Numbered from the stretch's first letter, positions 1-6,381 are shown. The stretch: DNA of 16,532 nt from Oscillospiraceae bacterium (GCA_019413245.1 DXNX01000048.1:1-16532), one strand, 5' to 3'. The notes: generated by a model from the letters alone, not told the origin. Numbers and translations are program-made.

Positions 1-755
1 ATCAGGCAGCGGGTGCGCATATCCAGATAGGCGTCGTCCCCGAACAGTCCTTTGTCGATGCAGTCCTCCAGATAGCGGCGGCATTTTTCGTAACTGCAGG
101 GCAGCGCGTCGGCAATTTCCTTAATGTACATGTGGTCGGCCTTGCCCACGATCTTGTCGATCTTGCGGCGGATGCGCCGGCCGGTGCGCATGATGTTGGC
201 ACCGATGCACATGCCGATGCCCGCAAACAAGGGCAGGGACCCGGCGATCACATCCTCCACATACAGGTGCCAGTACTCCGCACCGCCGTAGAAGATCATT
301 TCGTGCAGGCTGCTCACGGTGGCCAGCAGGCCGATGGCTCCCACCACAATGCCCACAATGGCCAGCACGTTGGCGCCGCCGTCCCCCTGCTGGGATTCGG
401 CGGTTTTCCTTTTGGCGGTCCGCCGGGCAGTTTTTGCCGGGGCAGCCGGTTTGCTCTGGGATTCCGGTCCGGCCGCAGGCTGATTGTATATGCTGCGCAC
501 CGGTTCATAACGCCGTCGGCTGCGGAAGGCATCCGAGCTGAGCTGCCCGGTACGCAGCAGGTAGTTGAGGATCAGCAGCACGATGGACACCGGCCACATA
601 CCGAAACAGAAAGTCAGGATGACCACCCAGATGGGGATCTGGAACGGCGCATCGCCGCGGCGGTACTGCTGACGGTCCGGTGTCGTCGGGCGACGGTTCA
701 CCGGCGGAGCGGCCGTGCGGCGCTTTTCCTGGTCATCGTAGTACGGGGAGGGCAT
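1..755 (-). CDS. Membrane protein of unknown function with C-terminal winged-helix-like region (3' end missing)
   Basis: Open from ATG at 755 to the window edge: 251 codons visible, C-terminus cut off. The start is supported by AAGGAA about 8 nt upstream. Visible order: a polar Arg/Pro-rich N-terminus (1-37), a hydrophobic hairpin (about 38-67), a Lys/Ala-rich linker (about 95-125), two more membrane segments (about 129-150 and 168-189), then a basic stretch and a cytoplasmic region (about 198-251) with the pattern IKEIADAL...KCRRYLEDCIDKGLFG. That pattern resembles a winged helix, and similar tails occur in Clostridia membrane proteins annotated as 5-bromo-4-chloroindolyl phosphate hydrolysis (XpaC-like); this family link is from memory and weak. 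It lies 36 bp after the SGNH hydrolase gene on the same strand, so the two are probably cotranscribed. No enzymatic motif is visible. Confidence 0.7.
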   Translation of the reverse strand, partial: MPSPYYDDQEKRRTAAPPVNRRPTTPDRQQYRRGDAPFQIPIWVVILTFCFGMWPVSIVLLILNYLLRTGQLSSDAFRSRRRYEPVRSIYNQPAAGPESQSKPAAPAKTARRTAKRKTAESQQGDGGANVLAIVGIVVGAIGLLATVSSLHEMIFYGGAEYWHLYVEDVIAGSLPLFAGIGMCIGANIMRTGRRIRRKIDKIVGKADHMYIKEIADALPCSYEKCRRYLEDCIDKGLFGDDAYLDMRTRCL

Positions 756-791
756 GGTATGATTCCTTCTTTCCGCAAGTTGAGCCCGTCC

Positions 792-2084
792 TCAGGGCAG
801 GTCGGTGAGCAGCTGCTTGATCGAATCGTCCAGATAATAGTCGCTGCCCGCCTGGTAGGGATTGTCCTTGTCATAGGGCACATGGGTGCACAGATAGGAC
901 ACCCAGTTGCTGTAACCGGACACCGTCAGATGGATGCCGTCCGGCTGGGCATAATCCGCCATCAGGGCACCGTCGGAGTCGGTAAAGACCGAGGCCAGGT
1001 CCAGGTAATAGCAGCCCTTTTCGGCACACATGTCCCGGATGGCGGCGTTGATGGTGTTCAGGTGGTCGGTGGCCATGCCCGGGGAGGATTCCAGCACCTC
1101 GGGACGCACCGGCAGGATGGACTGCACAAAAATCTTGGTGTCGGGCAGGATGTTCTTCAGGTCATCCAGCAGACGGCCGTAATAATTCAGGAAGGAATCA
1201 TCCGCCGTGCCGCTGGCTATGGCGTTGGTGCCCACCAGCACATACAGTTTGGCAGGCGGGTCGGCCGCCAGGATGTCCAGCGGGATCTCGTCCTCATCGT
1301 TGGCATTCTTCATGGTGGTGCGATTGACGAAGTTGTTGGGCGAAGCACCCTCATATGCCAGAATCCGGGCACCGTCCAGGTCAATATCGTAATCAATATA
1401 CCCCACGGTGAGGGAGTCGCCCAGGAAAGCCGCATCGGCGAACCACTCGGTGGTGACCCGGCCGAATTCCGGCACCGAGTCCGGTTCCGCGGGCAGAGCG
1501 GTGTAGGTGTAAGAATCCGTCTGCTTCACCGGGCCCACAGTCCCCCAGTTCACCGCCTGGGCCGCTGCGCTCTCGCTGCCGTCCCCGCCGCCGTAGGGCA
1601 GCGGCGCCACCAGCCGGGTGGCCAGGGCTGTTTCGGGACTGGCCACCTGGGACGGCGGGGTGGTGACACTGTCCGGCAGGACCAGCGTCACAATGCCGGA
1701 CACCACCAGAATGCCCGCCACCGTACCCAGAGCCAGCAGCCGCCGCTGGGCGCGGCGGCGTTCCCGGGCCGCCTGCTGCCGGGCCGTGTTGGTGCGCCGG
1801 CGGGGTGGCTGTGGCGGTGTGCGAGATGGCTGGGGCTGGGTGCGGGGCATGGTGTATTCGTCGGCGCGGACCCAGTCTTCCTCCAGACCGTCGGGGTCAT
1901 AGCGGGCGGGACGGGTCCCCTTGCCGTCCTGCCGGGGGGTGTACGGGGTGTGGTGATATGTCCCGCTCTGCGGGTCCTGCCCCATGCGGTGTACGCCGCC
2001 CGCGCCGGGCGCGTGGATCTTGCGTCCTTCGCGTTCATTGGGGTCCTGCCGATAGCCGCCGTAGCCGCCTTCCCTGTTGGGCAT
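792..2084 (-). CDS. Membrane-anchored SGNH/GDSL-family hydrolase
   Basis: 430 aa. ATG at 2084 is preceded by AAAGGAGG with 7 nt spacing. Residues 1-113 are a polar, Pro/Arg/Gly-rich cytoplasmic region. One transmembrane helix follows at about 114-136, so the catalytic part (about 210-430) should lie outside the membrane. SGNH landmarks are visible: block I FLGDSLTVGY (nucleophile Ser224), block III VGTN (285-287, Asn287 for the oxyanion hole), and block V DGIHLTVSGY (Asp382 and His385). These complete a Ser-Asp-His triad. The family contains esterases, lipases and carbohydrate O-acetyl esterases; the substrate cannot be read here, and a cell-wall or exopolysaccharide deacetylase is only one possibility. 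The long charged N-terminal tail is unusual for a simple secreted esterase. It heads a two-gene operon with the downstream membrane protein. Confidence 0.88.
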   Translation of the reverse strand: MPNREGGYGGYRQDPNEREGRKIHAPGAGGVHRMGQDPQSGTYHHTPYTPRQDGKGTRPARYDPDGLEEDWVRADEYTMPRTQPQPSRTPPQPPRRRTNTARQQAARERRRAQRRLLALGTVAGILVVSGIVTLVLPDSVTTPPSQVASPETALATRLVAPLPYGGGDGSESAAAQAVNWGTVGPVKQTDSYTYTALPAEPDSVPEFGRVTTEWFADAAFLGDSLTVGYIDYDIDLDGARILAYEGASPNNFVNRTTMKNANDEDEIPLDILAADPPAKLYVLVGTNAIASGTADDSFLNYYGRLLDDLKNILPDTKIFVQSILPVRPEVLESSPGMATDHLNTINAAIRDMCAEKGCYYLDLASVFTDSDGALMADYAQPDGIHLTVSGYSNWVSYLCTHVPYDKDNPYQAGSDYYLDDSIKQLLTDLP

Positions 2085-2137
2085 GCGTGCCCCTCCTTTC
2101 CCTGTTTCGGTCTGTCCGATTTTTTGGTATCAGATTG

Positions 2138-2146
2138 ATTATACCA
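2138..2146 (-). promoter_or_regulatory. Extended -10 promoter for the SGNH hydrolase operon
   Basis: On the minus strand the sequence reads TGGTATAAT, a perfect TATAAT with an upstream TG extension. It lies about 54 nt before the hydrolase ATG at 2084. There is no good -35 hexamer 17 bp upstream, which is tolerated in extended -10 promoters. Confidence 0.6.
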
Positions 2147-2200
2147 CACTCACCCTTTCAAAAACAGAGCCTGTCCAAAAGTTTTCCTCCGGCCCGGCTC

Positions 2201-2229
2201 TTGCAGGTTTGCTGCCCGGAGACTATAAT
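2201..2229 (+). promoter_or_regulatory. Promoter of the MarR-YczE operon
   Basis: TTGCAG (2201-2206), a 17-bp spacer and TATAAT (2224-2229) form a near-consensus sigma-A promoter. Transcription would start near 2236, just upstream of the palindrome at 2243-2262, so a repressor bound there would block initiation. Confidence 0.72.
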
Positions 2230-2242
2230 AGTAAGGTTCGTT

Positions 2243-2262
2243 ATAATAAGCATGCTTAGTAT
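2243..2262. promoter_or_regulatory. Probable MarR operator palindrome
   Basis: ATAATAAGCATGCTTAGTAT is a 20-bp dyad with one mismatched pair; the core TAAGCATGCTTA (2247-2258) is perfect. Its size, symmetry and position between the likely transcription start and the MarR ATG at 2275 fit an autoregulatory MarR site. Binding is inferred. Confidence 0.65.
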
Positions 2263-2274
2263 TGAGGTACGCCG

Positions 2275-2706
2275 ATGGAACCCCTGCACTATCTGTTGAT
2301 GAAGACCCATACCCGCCTGAACCGCCAGATCATGGCCGAAGCCGCCGCCCTTGGGCTTTCCCCGGGGCAGCCCAAGGTGCTGGAATGTCTGACCGAATGC
2401 GGCGAGTGCAACCAGAAGACCATTGCCGCCTACTGCGAGATCGAGCAGGCCACTGTGGGCAGTATCCTGCTGCGCATGGAGCGGGACGGTCTGGTACGCC
2501 GCACCCAGAAGGACGGCAACCGCCGGGCGCTGTACGTTTCGCTGACCGAACAGGGCCGCCGGATGGCCGTGCAGATGCAGCAGGTCTTTCAGCGCGCAGA
2601 CGCCCGCGCCCAGGCCGGTCTGACCCCGGAGGAAGCCCTGTATCTGCAGCAGCTGCTGCAAAAGGTGTACGATACCACCGCCGAACCGGAAAGGAAGTTT
2701 TATTGA
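2275..2706 (+). CDS. MarR-family transcriptional regulator
   Basis: 143 aa, a usual MarR length. ATG at 2275 follows GAGGT with 6 nt spacing. The fold is readable: a dimerisation helix (about 4-27), the winged-helix core with recognition helix around EIEQATVGSILLRMERDGLV (55-74), the wing RTQKDGNRRALYVSLT (76-91, with the conserved Asp80 and Arg83), and C-terminal dimer helices (about 92-135). Four cysteines fall in 17 residues (Cys38, 42, 45, 54) just before the recognition helix, which could allow redox or metal sensing; this is speculation. The stop codon overlaps the next gene's ATG (TGATG), so the regulator and the YczE-like membrane protein are translated together. It probably represses its own operon through the palindrome at 2243-2262. 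The ligand is unknown. Confidence 0.9.
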   Translation: MEPLHYLLMKTHTRLNRQIMAEAAALGLSPGQPKVLECLTECGECNQKTIAAYCEIEQATVGSILLRMERDGLVRRTQKDGNRRALYVSLTEQGRRMAVQMQQVFQRADARAQAGLTPEEALYLQQLLQKVYDTTAEPERKFY

Positions 2707-3365
2707 TGCAAACCGCTGTCAAACATCCGCTGCGCCGCTGCCTGCTCCTGGTGGTGGGGCTGGTGATCATGGCCTTCGGCGTGGCCTTTTCCATCAAGGC
2801 CGGGCTGGGCACCTCCCCCATTTCCAGCCTGCCCTATGTGCTCAGCCTGCTCAACCTGCCCGTGCCGCTGACCGTGGGCACCGCCACCATCGCCATGCAC
2901 ATCACCCTGATCCTGTTGCAGATCCTGCTGCTGCGCCGCCGGTACGACCCGGTACAGCTGGCCCAGCTGCCGGTGGCGCTGGTGTTCGGCAGCCTGACCG
3001 ATTTCAGCGTCTGGGCCCTGCAGGGCATCAGCGTCAGCACCTACCCCGCCCGGTGGGGGCTGTGCATCGTGGGTATCCTGCTGGTGGGCGTGGGCGTCAG
3101 CTTTGAGGTCACCGCCAACATCGTGACCCTGGCCGGCGAGGGCATGGTCCTGGCCGTGTGCAAGGTGTTCCCCGTGCCTTTCGGCAATGCCAAGATCGGG
3201 TTCGACGTAACGCTGGTGGTCATTGCCAGCGTGCTGTCCCTGGTGTTCCTGGGCGGGCTGTACGGCGTGCGGGAAGGCACCGTGGCCGCCGCTTTCTGTG
3301 TGGGACTGGTAGCCCGGCAGGTCAACCGCCCCATGCGCCGGTTTGCCGCCCGGTTCCTGGACTGA
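2706..3365 (+). CDS. YczE/YyaS/YitT-type integral membrane protein
   Basis: 219 aa from ATG at 2706, which overlaps the MarR stop. A longer open frame exists upstream, but the overlap start gives a normal N-terminus followed at once by a hydrophobic helix. About five transmembrane segments are visible (near 11-30, 50-72, 84-106, 115-138 and 160-183). The motif GLGTSPISSLPYVLS after the first helix is characteristic of the YczE/YyaS family of Firmicutes membrane proteins. The function of this family is not established. Members often sit beside MarR or other one-component regulators, and a transport or efflux role is often assumed. Coupling to a MarR repressor suggests induction by a small molecule, which is inference. 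Confidence 0.85.
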   Translation: MQTAVKHPLRRCLLLVVGLVIMAFGVAFSIKAGLGTSPISSLPYVLSLLNLPVPLTVGTATIAMHITLILLQILLLRRRYDPVQLAQLPVALVFGSLTDFSVWALQGISVSTYPARWGLCIVGILLVGVGVSFEVTANIVTLAGEGMVLAVCKVFPVPFGNAKIGFDVTLVVIASVLSLVFLGGLYGVREGTVAAAFCVGLVARQVNRPMRRFAARFLD

Positions 3366-3390
3366 TTTTATCCGCTGTATCCGCATTTTC

Positions 3391-3434
3391 GGGCCGGCAC
3401 CTCCTGTTTGGGAGGTGCCGGCCCCTTTGGTTTT
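3391..3434 (+). terminator. Rho-independent terminator after the YczE-like gene
   Basis: A perfect 14-bp GC-rich stem (3391-3404 with 3411-3424), a 6-nt loop, then CTTTGGTTTT. It separates the MarR-YczE unit from the bil operon promoter. Confidence 0.85.
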
Positions 3435-3458
3435 ATGAATGTTTTGAAAACTTCCCCG

Positions 3459-3485
3459 TTTTTACTTGACTGCTGCAAGTAAAAA
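3459..3485. promoter_or_regulatory. Upstream operator: 10-bp inverted repeat over the -35 box
   Basis: TTTTTACTTG, a 7-nt centre and CAAGTAAAAA form a perfect 10-bp inverted repeat. The left arm overlaps the TTGACT -35 hexamer. It is a strong candidate site for the MarR protein (BilQ) encoded directly downstream. Confidence 0.65.
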
Positions 3486-3494
3486 GTTTATACT
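3466..3494 (+). promoter_or_regulatory. Promoter of the bilQRS operon
   Basis: TTGACT (3466-3471), a 17-bp spacer and TATACT (3489-3494), close to consensus. Both hexamers are embedded in inverted repeats (3459-3485 and 3492-3507), so the promoter appears to be repressor-controlled. Confidence 0.75.
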
Positions 3495-3507
3495 TGACCA
3501 AGTCAAG
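3492..3507. promoter_or_regulatory. Downstream operator: second ACTTG half-site pair at the -10 box
   Basis: ACTTGACCAAGTCAAG contains two nested dyads: ACTTG-AC-CAAGT and CTTGAC-CAA-GTCAAG. The heptamer ACTTGAC repeats exactly from the upstream operator (3464-3470 and 3492-3498, 28 bp apart). It overlaps the end of the -10 box and the likely start site. Two sites sharing one half-site suggest double or cooperative repressor binding. Confidence 0.6.
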
Positions 3508-3527
3508 AAAGAGAGGTCAACAACACC

Positions 3528-3956
3528 ATGATGCAAACGCTGTCCTACTATTCTACCGTTCTGTACCGGGATTTTGCGGCCTACACCTCCCGCCGCATGC
3601 GGGAGCTGGGGCTGAGCCACGGGCTGATGTTCCTGCTTTTGTATGTGGGGCGGCACCCGGGCTGCACCCAGTCGGAACTGACCCAGTCCCTGGGACTGGA
3701 CTGGGGGTACTGCCAGCGCAGCACCCTCAAGCTGGTGGAGGACGGGTTCCTGCTGCGGGAAAAAGAGGGCCGCGCCTACCGGCTGGAGCTCAGCGAGAAA
3801 GGGCAGAACGCCTTTGAAGTATGTCATGAAGTCTTTTTTGACTGGGACAAGCAGGCGCTGGAAGGGCTTTCTGCCGCAGAGCAGACCCAGCTGCTGGACC
3901 TGCTGAAGAAAGTGAAAGAAAAGAAGGCTGATTCCAAACTATGTACCAGACGATAA
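3528..3956 (+). CDS. bilQ: MarR-family regulator of the bilirubin reductase operon (BilQ-like)
   Basis: 142 aa. ATG at 3528 (a second ATG at 3531) lies about 12 nt after GAGAGG. The winged-helix layout is clear: helices about 30-46, CTQSELTQSLGLDWGYCQRSTLKLVEDGFL spread over 46-75 as the helix-turn-helix, a wing near 76-90 (REKEGRAYRLELSEKG), and a Lys-rich C-terminal dimer helix. The gene overlaps the downstream reductase by 16 bp, indicating coupled translation. In gut Firmicutes a MarR gene (bilQ) accompanies bilR and bilS; the gene order here supports the same name, though MarR sequence alone would not. The two ACTTG-type operators in its promoter suggest autorepression of the whole operon, perhaps relieved by bilirubin or a related tetrapyrrole; the inducer is inferred. 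Confidence 0.85.
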   Translation: MMQTLSYYSTVLYRDFAAYTSRRMRELGLSHGLMFLLLYVGRHPGCTQSELTQSLGLDWGYCQRSTLKLVEDGFLLREKEGRAYRLELSEKGQNAFEVCHEVFFDWDKQALEGLSAAEQTQLLDLLKKVKEKKADSKLCTRR

Positions 3957-5059
3957 ATTCGCCCGTTGATTACGGCGGACTGCGCCTGAAAAACCGCATC
4001 ATCTTTGCCCCCACCTCCATGGGCGTATCCACCGACGAATGGCTGGAACGGCTGCAGACCCTGGCCAGGGGCGGCTGTGCCATGATCATTCTGGGCGATG
4101 TGCCGGTGCTGCGCCACGGGTTCGGCCCGTCACTGTACAGCAAGAAGGGCTTTGCCCTTTACCGGAAGGCTGCGGAGCTGGTCCACGCCGAAGGCTGCCT
4201 GCTCTGTGCCCAGCTGCACCAGTCGGACTCCGACTTCAAGGCGCTGCTGCGCTACACCCCCGCCTTTCTGTTCAAAAAGATCACAGCGGATGAGCTGCGC
4301 GCCAAGCTCAACGACGGCGCCGGTCCGCTGGTGACCAACATGCCCCAGAGCAAGATCCATGAGATCACCGAGGCCTTCGGCGAGGCCGCCGTGCTGGCCC
4401 AGAAAGCCGGTTTCGACATGGTCCAGGTCCACGGGGACCGCATGTGCGGCAGCTTCAGTTCCTCTGTCTTCAACCACCGCACCGACGAGTACGGCGGCAG
4501 CGCAGAGAACCGGACCCGGTTTGCGGTGGAGGCGGTCAGCGCCGTGCGCCGCCGCCTGCCGGACATGCCCATCGACTACAAGCTGGCCGTGCGCCAGGCC
4601 GACCCGGCATACGGCCGGGCGGGTGTGCTGGAAGAGGAACTGCCCGTCTTTGTGCCCGCGCTGGAAAAGGCAGGCGTGACCAGCTTCCATGTGACCCTGG
4701 CCGACCACTGCAGCCTCAGCGACACCATTCCCCCGGCCAACCACCCGGAATTCCACGAGGAAGGCTGCTTCCTGAAATTCTGCGATCAGGTCCGCGCCCT
4801 GACCGCCTGCCCCATCTGCGGTGTGGGCGGGCTCACCGACCCCGATTTCATCGAAGCCCAGCTGGCCGCCGGCCGCATCGACTGTGCCGCCATGAGCCGC
4901 CAGCTCATTGCCGACCCCGAGTGGCCCAACAAGGTGGCCGCCGGGCAGGTCGGCTCCATCCACCACTGTGTCCGCTGCAACCGCGAATGTCTGGGCGGCA
5001 TGATGTCCCACCGCGGTGTCCACTGCATCTATGAGAAGAAGGAAGAAAGGAAGTCCTGA
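3941..5059 (+). CDS. bilR: Bilirubin reductase BilR (short old-yellow-enzyme family, FMN and Fe-S)
   Basis: 372 aa; predicted to reduce bilirubin to urobilinogen in the cytoplasm. A family TIM-barrel N-terminus is visible (SPVDYGGLRLKNRIIFAPTS, 7-26), with the FMN-barrel signature NHRTDEYGGSAENRTRF near 179-195 and a C-terminal 4Fe-4S motif Cys343-x2-Cys346-x3-Cys350-x11-Cys362. The protein stops soon after that cluster, so the flavin/NAD(P)-binding half of 2,4-dienoyl-CoA reductase-type enzymes (about 650 aa) is absent. Where the superfamily usually reads HGAHGYL, this protein reads HGDRMCG, placing Asp166 and Arg167. From memory, these are the residues, with the same numbers, reported as essential in characterised BilR. 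The start at 3941 is required by the N-terminal motif; its ribosome site (GAAGG) is distant, consistent with coupling to bilQ. It overlaps bilS by one base. A related enoate reductase is the alternative. Confidence 0.86.
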   Translation: MYQTINSPVDYGGLRLKNRIIFAPTSMGVSTDEWLERLQTLARGGCAMIILGDVPVLRHGFGPSLYSKKGFALYRKAAELVHAEGCLLCAQLHQSDSDFKALLRYTPAFLFKKITADELRAKLNDGAGPLVTNMPQSKIHEITEAFGEAAVLAQKAGFDMVQVHGDRMCGSFSSSVFNHRTDEYGGSAENRTRFAVEAVSAVRRRLPDMPIDYKLAVRQADPAYGRAGVLEEELPVFVPALEKAGVTSFHVTLADHCSLSDTIPPANHPEFHEEGCFLKFCDQVRALTACPICGVGGLTDPDFIEAQLAAGRIDCAAMSRQLIADPEWPNKVAAGQVGSIHHCVRCNRECLGGMMSHRGVHCIYEKKEERKS

Positions 5060-5553
5060 TGATGAAATACGCCATCGTTTACAGCAGCCGCACCGGCAAC
5101 ACCCGCCAGTTGGCCGACGCACTGCACAACGCCCTGCTCGCGGAGGACTGCGTCTATTTCGGCACCCCTGCCTCTGAAGCCCTGAATGCTGACCGTGTAT
5201 ATGTGGGGTTCTGGACCGACAAAGGCACCTGTGATGCCGACACCGCCGCTTTCCTGCAGAGCGTGCCCGCCGGCAAAGAGGTTTACCTGTTCGGCACCGC
5301 CGGTTTCGGCGGCTCCCCCATCTACTTTGACAAGATCCTCAACGCCGCAGCCGCCAACCTGCCCGCCGGCGTGCCGGTGGTGGGCCGGTACATGTGCCAG
5401 GGCAAGATGCCGGAGGCCGTCCGCCGCCGCTATGAGTCCATGCCCGAAAGCCCCCGCCGCCAGTCCATGCTGGACAACTTCGACCAGGCTCTGCCCCATC
5501 CCGACGCCGACGACCTGAGCCGTCTGTGCGAAGCCGCCGCCAAGACCCTGTAA
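5059..5553 (+). CDS. bilS: Flavodoxin-like protein BilS, partner of the bilirubin reductase
   Basis: 164 aa from ATG at 5059 (TGATG overlap with bilR; a second ATG at 5062 is equally possible), with GAAAGGAAG upstream. The N-terminal beta strand and phosphate-binding loop of flavodoxins are clear: YAIVYSSRTGNTRQLADAL (4-22). Further strands with GFWTDKGTCD (about 50-59) and LFGTAGFGGS (about 77-86) fit the flavin isoalloxazine-binding loops. The C-terminal third (about 115-164) is polar and helical. Its position beside bilR matches the described bilRS pairing. BilS is thought to assist BilR, possibly as an electron carrier, since BilR lacks its own flavin/NAD(P) reductase domain; the exact role is not shown by sequence. 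A terminator follows directly. Confidence 0.84.
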   Translation: MMKYAIVYSSRTGNTRQLADALHNALLAEDCVYFGTPASEALNADRVYVGFWTDKGTCDADTAAFLQSVPAGKEVYLFGTAGFGGSPIYFDKILNAAAANLPAGVPVVGRYMCQGKMPEAVRRRYESMPESPRRQSMLDNFDQALPHPDADDLSRLCEAAAKTL

Positions 5554-5577
5554 GGATTTTTTCGCATACACCCCCCC

Positions 5578-5617
5578 CCGCCCGGCACATTTTTGGTGCC
5601 GGGCGGTATTTTTTTTG
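5578..5617 (+). terminator. Terminator of the bil operon
   Basis: An 11-bp GC-rich stem (5578-5588 with 5596-5606), a 7-nt T-rich loop and a tail of eight T's. It starts 25 nt after the bilS stop. A run of nine C's (5571-5579) leads into the stem. Confidence 0.85.
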
Positions 5618-5631
5618 CAGACTATCCATGG

Positions 5632-5656
5632 ATTTGTAACAAATATACGGTATAAT
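5632..5656 (+). promoter_or_regulatory. -10 box and palindrome upstream of the TetR gene
   Basis: ATTTGTAACAAAT (5632-5644) is a 13-bp palindrome with one central base, where a -35 region would be expected. TATAAT follows at 5651-5656. A direct repeat of CGGTATA (5648-5654 and 5658-5664) spans the -10. No good -35 is visible. This could be an autoregulated TetR promoter; the operator assignment is uncertain. Confidence 0.45.
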
Positions 5657-5689
5657 GCGGTATACATCAAACCGCAGGAGGACCGAGCC

Positions 5690-6250
5690 ATGGCAAACAC
5701 CACCAAGCAGGCACTGGAAGCATCCCTGAAAAAGATGATGATGAAAAAGCCCCTGGCCAAAATCACCATCCACGATATCACCGACGACTGCGGTATCAGC
5801 CGCATGGCTTTCTACTACCATTTCAAGGACATTTACGACCTTGTGGAGTGGGCCTGCGTGGAGGATGCCACCCAGGTCCTGCAGGGCAAAAAGACCTGCG
5901 ACACCTGGCAGGAAGGGCTGACTCAGGTCTTTGAGGCCGTGCTGGAAAACAAACCCTTCGTCCTCAACGCCTACCGCTGCATCAGCCGGGACCAGATGGA
6001 GAATTTCCTGTACAAGCTGACCTATGGGCTGATCCGTGGCGTGGTGGACGAAAAGAGCCAGAGGGCAGCCATCTCGGAGCAGGACAAAGCCTTCATTGCC
6101 GAATTCTACAAGTACAGTTTCGTGGGTGTCATGCTGGACTGGATCAAGCAGGGCATGAGCAGCGATTACCACGAGATCACCACCCGGGTGGCCCTGACCA
6201 TGCAGGGCAGTATCGACAACGCCATCCGGAACTTTGCTGCCGCCCGCTGA
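5690..6250 (+). CDS. TetR/AcrR-family transcriptional regulator
   Basis: 186 aa. The frame is open further upstream, but ATG at 5690 has AGGAGG seven nt before it and gives the standard TetR N-terminus. The DNA-binding domain is readable: KITIHDITDDCGISRMAFYYHF (24-45), with the typical FYYHFKD end of the recognition helix. The ligand-binding half (about 55-186) is helical and mostly polar, resembling the DhaS-type TetR C-terminal domain. It is separated from the oleate hydratase gene by a strong terminator and 149 bp, so the two have separate transcripts on the same strand. Regulation of the hydratase by a fatty acid ligand is plausible from proximity only. Confidence 0.87.
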   Translation: MANTTKQALEASLKKMMMKKPLAKITIHDITDDCGISRMAFYYHFKDIYDLVEWACVEDATQVLQGKKTCDTWQEGLTQVFEAVLENKPFVLNAYRCISRDQMENFLYKLTYGLIRGVVDEKSQRAAISEQDKAFIAEFYKYSFVGVMLDWIKQGMSSDYHEITTRVALTMQGSIDNAIRNFAAAR

Positions 6251-6269
6251 CCCCACTATACAAAACCGA

Positions 6270-6304
6270 CCCGGTGATTAGTTTTTAATCACCGGGCCTT
6301 TTTT
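6270..6304 (+). terminator. Terminator after the TetR gene
   Basis: A perfect 11-bp stem (6270-6280 with 6286-6296), a 5-nt loop and CCTTTTTTG. It insulates the TetR transcript from the hydratase gene. Confidence 0.88.
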
Positions 6305-6323
6305 GTCAATTGTATGCAGGGAT

Positions 6324-6381
6324 GGTTTCGGGGTAGGATATACCCACACCCGAACCAACACCGCATCCGCGGTCCCGAAAC
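6324..6381 (+). promoter_or_regulatory. Inverted-repeat region upstream of oleate hydratase
   Basis: GGGTA-GGATA-TACCC (6331-6345) is a short dyad. Around it, GTTTCGGG (6325-6332) is complementary to CCCGAA at 6349-6354 and, perfectly over 8 bp, to CCCGAAAC at 6374-6381, next to the ribosome site. This could be an operator cluster or mutually exclusive RNA stems in a leader. No convincing promoter hexamers were found, so the start site and the nature of the element are unresolved. Confidence 0.35.

Noticed and set aside
132..2138. 668-aa plus-strand open frame
   Set aside because: It is antisense to the SGNH hydrolase and membrane protein genes, which have domains, ribosome sites and a promoter. 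The product is low-complexity Gly/His/Arg-rich, typical of a shadow frame in GC-rich DNA.
2242..2247. Second TATAAT upstream of the first MarR gene
   Set aside because: No -35 at suitable spacing, and it overlaps the palindrome; the 2224-2229 box has a good -35.
2262..2705. N-terminal extension of the YczE-like frame
   Set aside because: It overlaps the MarR gene entirely and reads as Pro/Arg/Ala-rich shadow sequence; the TGATG start at 2706 is better.
4130..5122. 330-aa minus-strand open frame
   Set aside because: Antisense to bilR with no family features.
5571..5579. Run of nine C's as a phase-variable tract
   Set aside because: It is intergenic, after the bilS stop and leading into a terminator, so length change would not alter a reading frame or promoter.
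5615..5689. Upstream start for the TetR gene
   Set aside because: It would begin inside the bil terminator tail and include the promoter; ATG at 5690 has AGGAGG.
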